The translations under genes and the position numbers were made by a program. Shown here in pieces: positions 61,717-64,000 of a DNA stretch of 64,000 nt. The stretch lies in NCBI GenBank assembly GCA_945910005.1, contig OX246747.1, positions 5,390,274 through 5,454,273 of the forward strand, in the 5' to 3' direction. Below the pieces are notes generated by a model. The model was given only the letters and a program-made list of their open reading frames with translations, did not search any database and was not told the origin of the DNA. The stretch is from Isoperla grammatica. Taxonomy: Eukaryota > Arthropoda > Insecta > Plecoptera > Perlodidae. Position 1 is the stretch's first letter. Every line of letters begins with the position of its first letter.

Positions 61717-62740
61717 TTAAGCTAGAGGCACAATGTGTTCAATGTCGTCGTTGACGTTCCCTTCCGCGACGGTGGCTCGGTGTATCCGGTCCAGAACTTC
61801 CCTGGAAGGTCGGTCAGCTGCGTTTCTGTCGGTTGGCACCCAGACGGTGTCCCAGGTGCAGTCCGGGTACTCCCGGAACAAATGCCACAGCAGGCAACGT
61901 TGCGCAGGGCTAGCAAAGATTTTTCCCTTGCCTTTCGGCATACTCCACGTTACCGCGGAATTATCCGAGAAGATACGGACGTGGACCGCCAAGTCTGCTT
62001 CTTCACAGGCCCATTTTACACCCCATAACGCCGCCAACATTTCACCCTGCTTGATCTCCATTGTTCCCGCGATAAAGGTCGCGTTGGTTTCAAGGGTGTC
62101 TGGGTTAACGGCTGCAATAGAGTGTGGCGTGGCGTCCGTGTAGATCCGTACTTGCGCTTCGGATTGGCGCATGGGCCTTGGAGTTTAGGGGTCCCCGTTG
62201 TCGAGAAATTCTAAGAGATAGTCTGAATTTCGTTCCCCAATACGTCGACAAATGAACAGGGGCCACCTGAGATTATCAGACAGCCAAGATATGTACCCGA
62301 TAATCCGCTCCAGATCCTTATCGCTTCCAGTGGGGATGAGCTGTGCCCATTCCCGTATCTTCGTTATATCTCCCGCTGTGGCCTGTAGGGTTCCTGCTGG
62401 TATGTGGAGTTTCAGGCCTATGTACTGGAGCGCAGGACTTAGGGTTTCGATGGATTTCGAGCTCAAGGGGATTCCTTGTGACCGCCCCACTTGGTTGCCC
62501 TGATCAGGTCCTGTCGCACTGGGCCATTTGTCAGCCAATCATCTAGGTATACCACCTCTACCACCCGGAATCGCCTCTGGATTTCAGGTGCAAACGACTC
62601 ACTAAATCTCTGCATGAGGTAGGTAGAGAGCGCATGGCCCATAGAGAGCCGCGTTAACCGTAGTGTTCGGCCCCGATAGTACTCCCCATGAAAGTGGCTA
62701 CTTCAAGAGTGGTTCTCGTCGCAACCAAGTGTGTGTGCAG
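61717..62740 (-). pseudogene. RT-RNase H pseudogene of an LTR- or DIRS-type element
   Basis: On the minus strand come RLTRLSMGHALSTYLMQRF, then the catalytic VVYLDDWLT (about 62555), a frame change, YIGLKLHIPAG and the RT connection region. A TAA follows, then an RNase H domain with IYTDATPHS (D), IKQGEMLAAL (E), VRIFSDNSAVTW (D) and WVPTDRNAADRPSR. RNase H after RT with no integrase adjacent, plus the YLDDW form, suggests a DIRS-like or divergent LTR lineage; I could not place it. One frameshift and one in-frame stop. Confidence 0.7.
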
Positions 62741-62764
62741 TTTACTCATGTAAACTGGTGGAGA

Positions 62765-62826
62765 TGCGGGACGAAAAGAGACCCTGTCTCTTTCCTCCCA
62801 CTGTCCCACTGAATATTTCTCCTCCC
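62765..62826 (+). mobile_element. Short SINE body fragment
   Basis: GACCCTGTCTC and CACTGTCCCACTGAATATTT match the head C/body junction; both ends are lost. Confidence 0.6.
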
Positions 62827-64000
62827 ACCCGGTCGAGGTGGGTCCCTCCTCGCGGTGACCGGTGCCCGCAAAGAGGGCTCTCGTGCACATCTTAAATCAT
62901 CACTTTTTTCTTTTGCCTTCATCATCCTTTCTCTTCTTACTTTCATTACCTTCTTCCTCATCCGTGCCGGCCCTCGTTGCGATCCAAACGCCCACAAGCC
63001 CCCCCCCCCCCGAAATGGTTTGTTTACGGCTTGTTCCCCTGATGACGACCCCAGCAATGATTAGGTTATGATTCGACTCTCTGATTGATTTGACAGCACT
63101 TGGGCTTGGGCACAGATTGCGTCGGTTGTATGCCCAGTGCAGGAGGTCCCTCTACGTCCCAGGGCCGGGGGCCAACTGCACTGTTAGAAGGCCGATTGCG
63201 TCTGTGTCCCATCCGCACGTGAAATTAGCACTTTCCTACATACCTCCCGATGAGACATCTTGCCGGATCTCTGCGGAAGCGACCATTTCCCAATAATGAC
63301 CAATTTATTACACCAAAGGCACTGATAAAACAGATGTGTTGTGCCTTTAAACCACAGTAAAAATAATAATAATAATAATAATTCTGAACCACAGCTCTCA
63401 TCGTTACCGTTGCCGTAGTATTTATCATTGTTGGTGACCATTGTAGAATGTGAAGGACTAGTCCTAGGCCTAGGCCTTAGTAAACCAGAATATACTTAAA
63501 ATGAGGGTATTATAGCATACCTACAAGAATATTAGACCTAGACCCATACAATCAATCACTTTTATCAACAATTTTTTAAAAGAAGGAATTTTGTTTCTCA
63601 TTGCTTTTTGTTTGATGTTTAAAGTCGATCGATGATAACTGCACATGTAATATAAATCATTCAAATTGTATGTACTGCAAGTTGAGATTAAGCTTGTGCA
63701 TATTGTAGAAAAAAATATGCACCTACCGCTATTAGTTTTTTATTTATTGAGTGTTGAAATGCGTTGGAATTCCCTATGTTATACATTGTAACTGAACAAA
63801 AACCTACACTTTCAATCGTATAACTTTGCGTAGCACCTTCAAAAAGTAATATATTGTAACAAATTTTCGTCCTAAATGTAGATAACTTTATGACTAACAT
63901 GAATACTTTTGAAAAAGATGATCGAACGCGATCCGTTTTCGCTATATTCGCGTTGGTGTGTCAATTTTACGTCAAATCTACTCAAATTAGAAACTATAAA
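62827..64000. other. Non-coding right edge; second GGCAC-hairpin tail
   Basis: A C-run lies at 63000-63011. 63314-63382 repeats the hairpin plus AAT tail of 44211-44262 (AAAGGCAC pairs with GTGCCTTT). No firm gene was seen. Confidence 0.5.

Overview
The window is a repeat-dense piece of an animal (metazoan) genome, most likely a marine invertebrate. It has GT-AG introns, Harbinger, hAT, Gypsy and non-LTR elements, non-LTR-derived SINE-like repeats, long A/T-rich spacers, and a scattered palindromic TAGGCCTA-type motif. I could not fix the phylum from sequence alone; an echinoderm- or hemichordate-like source is only a guess. No bacterial operons, CRISPR arrays, rRNA or convincing tRNA genes were seen.

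Layout, 0-9 kb: a partial open frame at the left edge, a hAT terminus, a decayed Harbinger transposase, a MITE, a PHD/Ulp1 fragment cut by a 5'-truncated non-LTR element, then a minus-strand gene (5548-7700) built of tandemly duplicated 84-bp phase-0 exons. An endonuclease-only non-LTR fragment and the first copy of an abundant SINE-like family follow.

9-23 kb: a Harbinger transposon with a three-exon, 433-codon transposase. Its first intron carries a very young 10.2-kb Gypsy element (609-bp LTRs differing at one base, 4-bp target duplication ATTA). The Gypsy has gag, a long pol with a candidate -1 frameshift site and AT-hooks, and a broken env-like third region. A convergent MADF/Myb-type partner gene lies at the right, lacking its first exon.

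23-32 kb: stacked minus-strand non-LTR elements. A 4.5-kb copy with two open frames (25509-30011) sits inside the RT of an older copy (24733-31833), which in turn breaks a YqaJ-nuclease-like exon.

31.8-35.6 kb: two phase-compatible exons of a SWIM zinc finger plus YqaJ-like gene. The intron between them holds a SINE, a hAT element and a hAT MITE inside that element.

36-49 kb: foldback elements and palindromes, a four-exon MSANTD3-like Myb/SANT gene with two in-frame stops, several Harbinger transposase and Myb exon remnants, a 16 x 72-bp minisatellite that is fully open as protein, and a MULE-type transposase fragment.

49.8-55.4 kb: a second, near-intact Gypsy element (223-bp LTRs, 5-bp TSD) hit twice by the SINE. 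55-64 kb: mostly non-coding DNA with RT and Harbinger fragments, a long (ATT)n tract, two full-length SINEs and an RT-RNase H pseudogene.

Almost every gene here is mobile-element derived. The exceptions worth attention are the exon-array gene, the SWIM-YqaJ gene and the MSANTD3-like gene.
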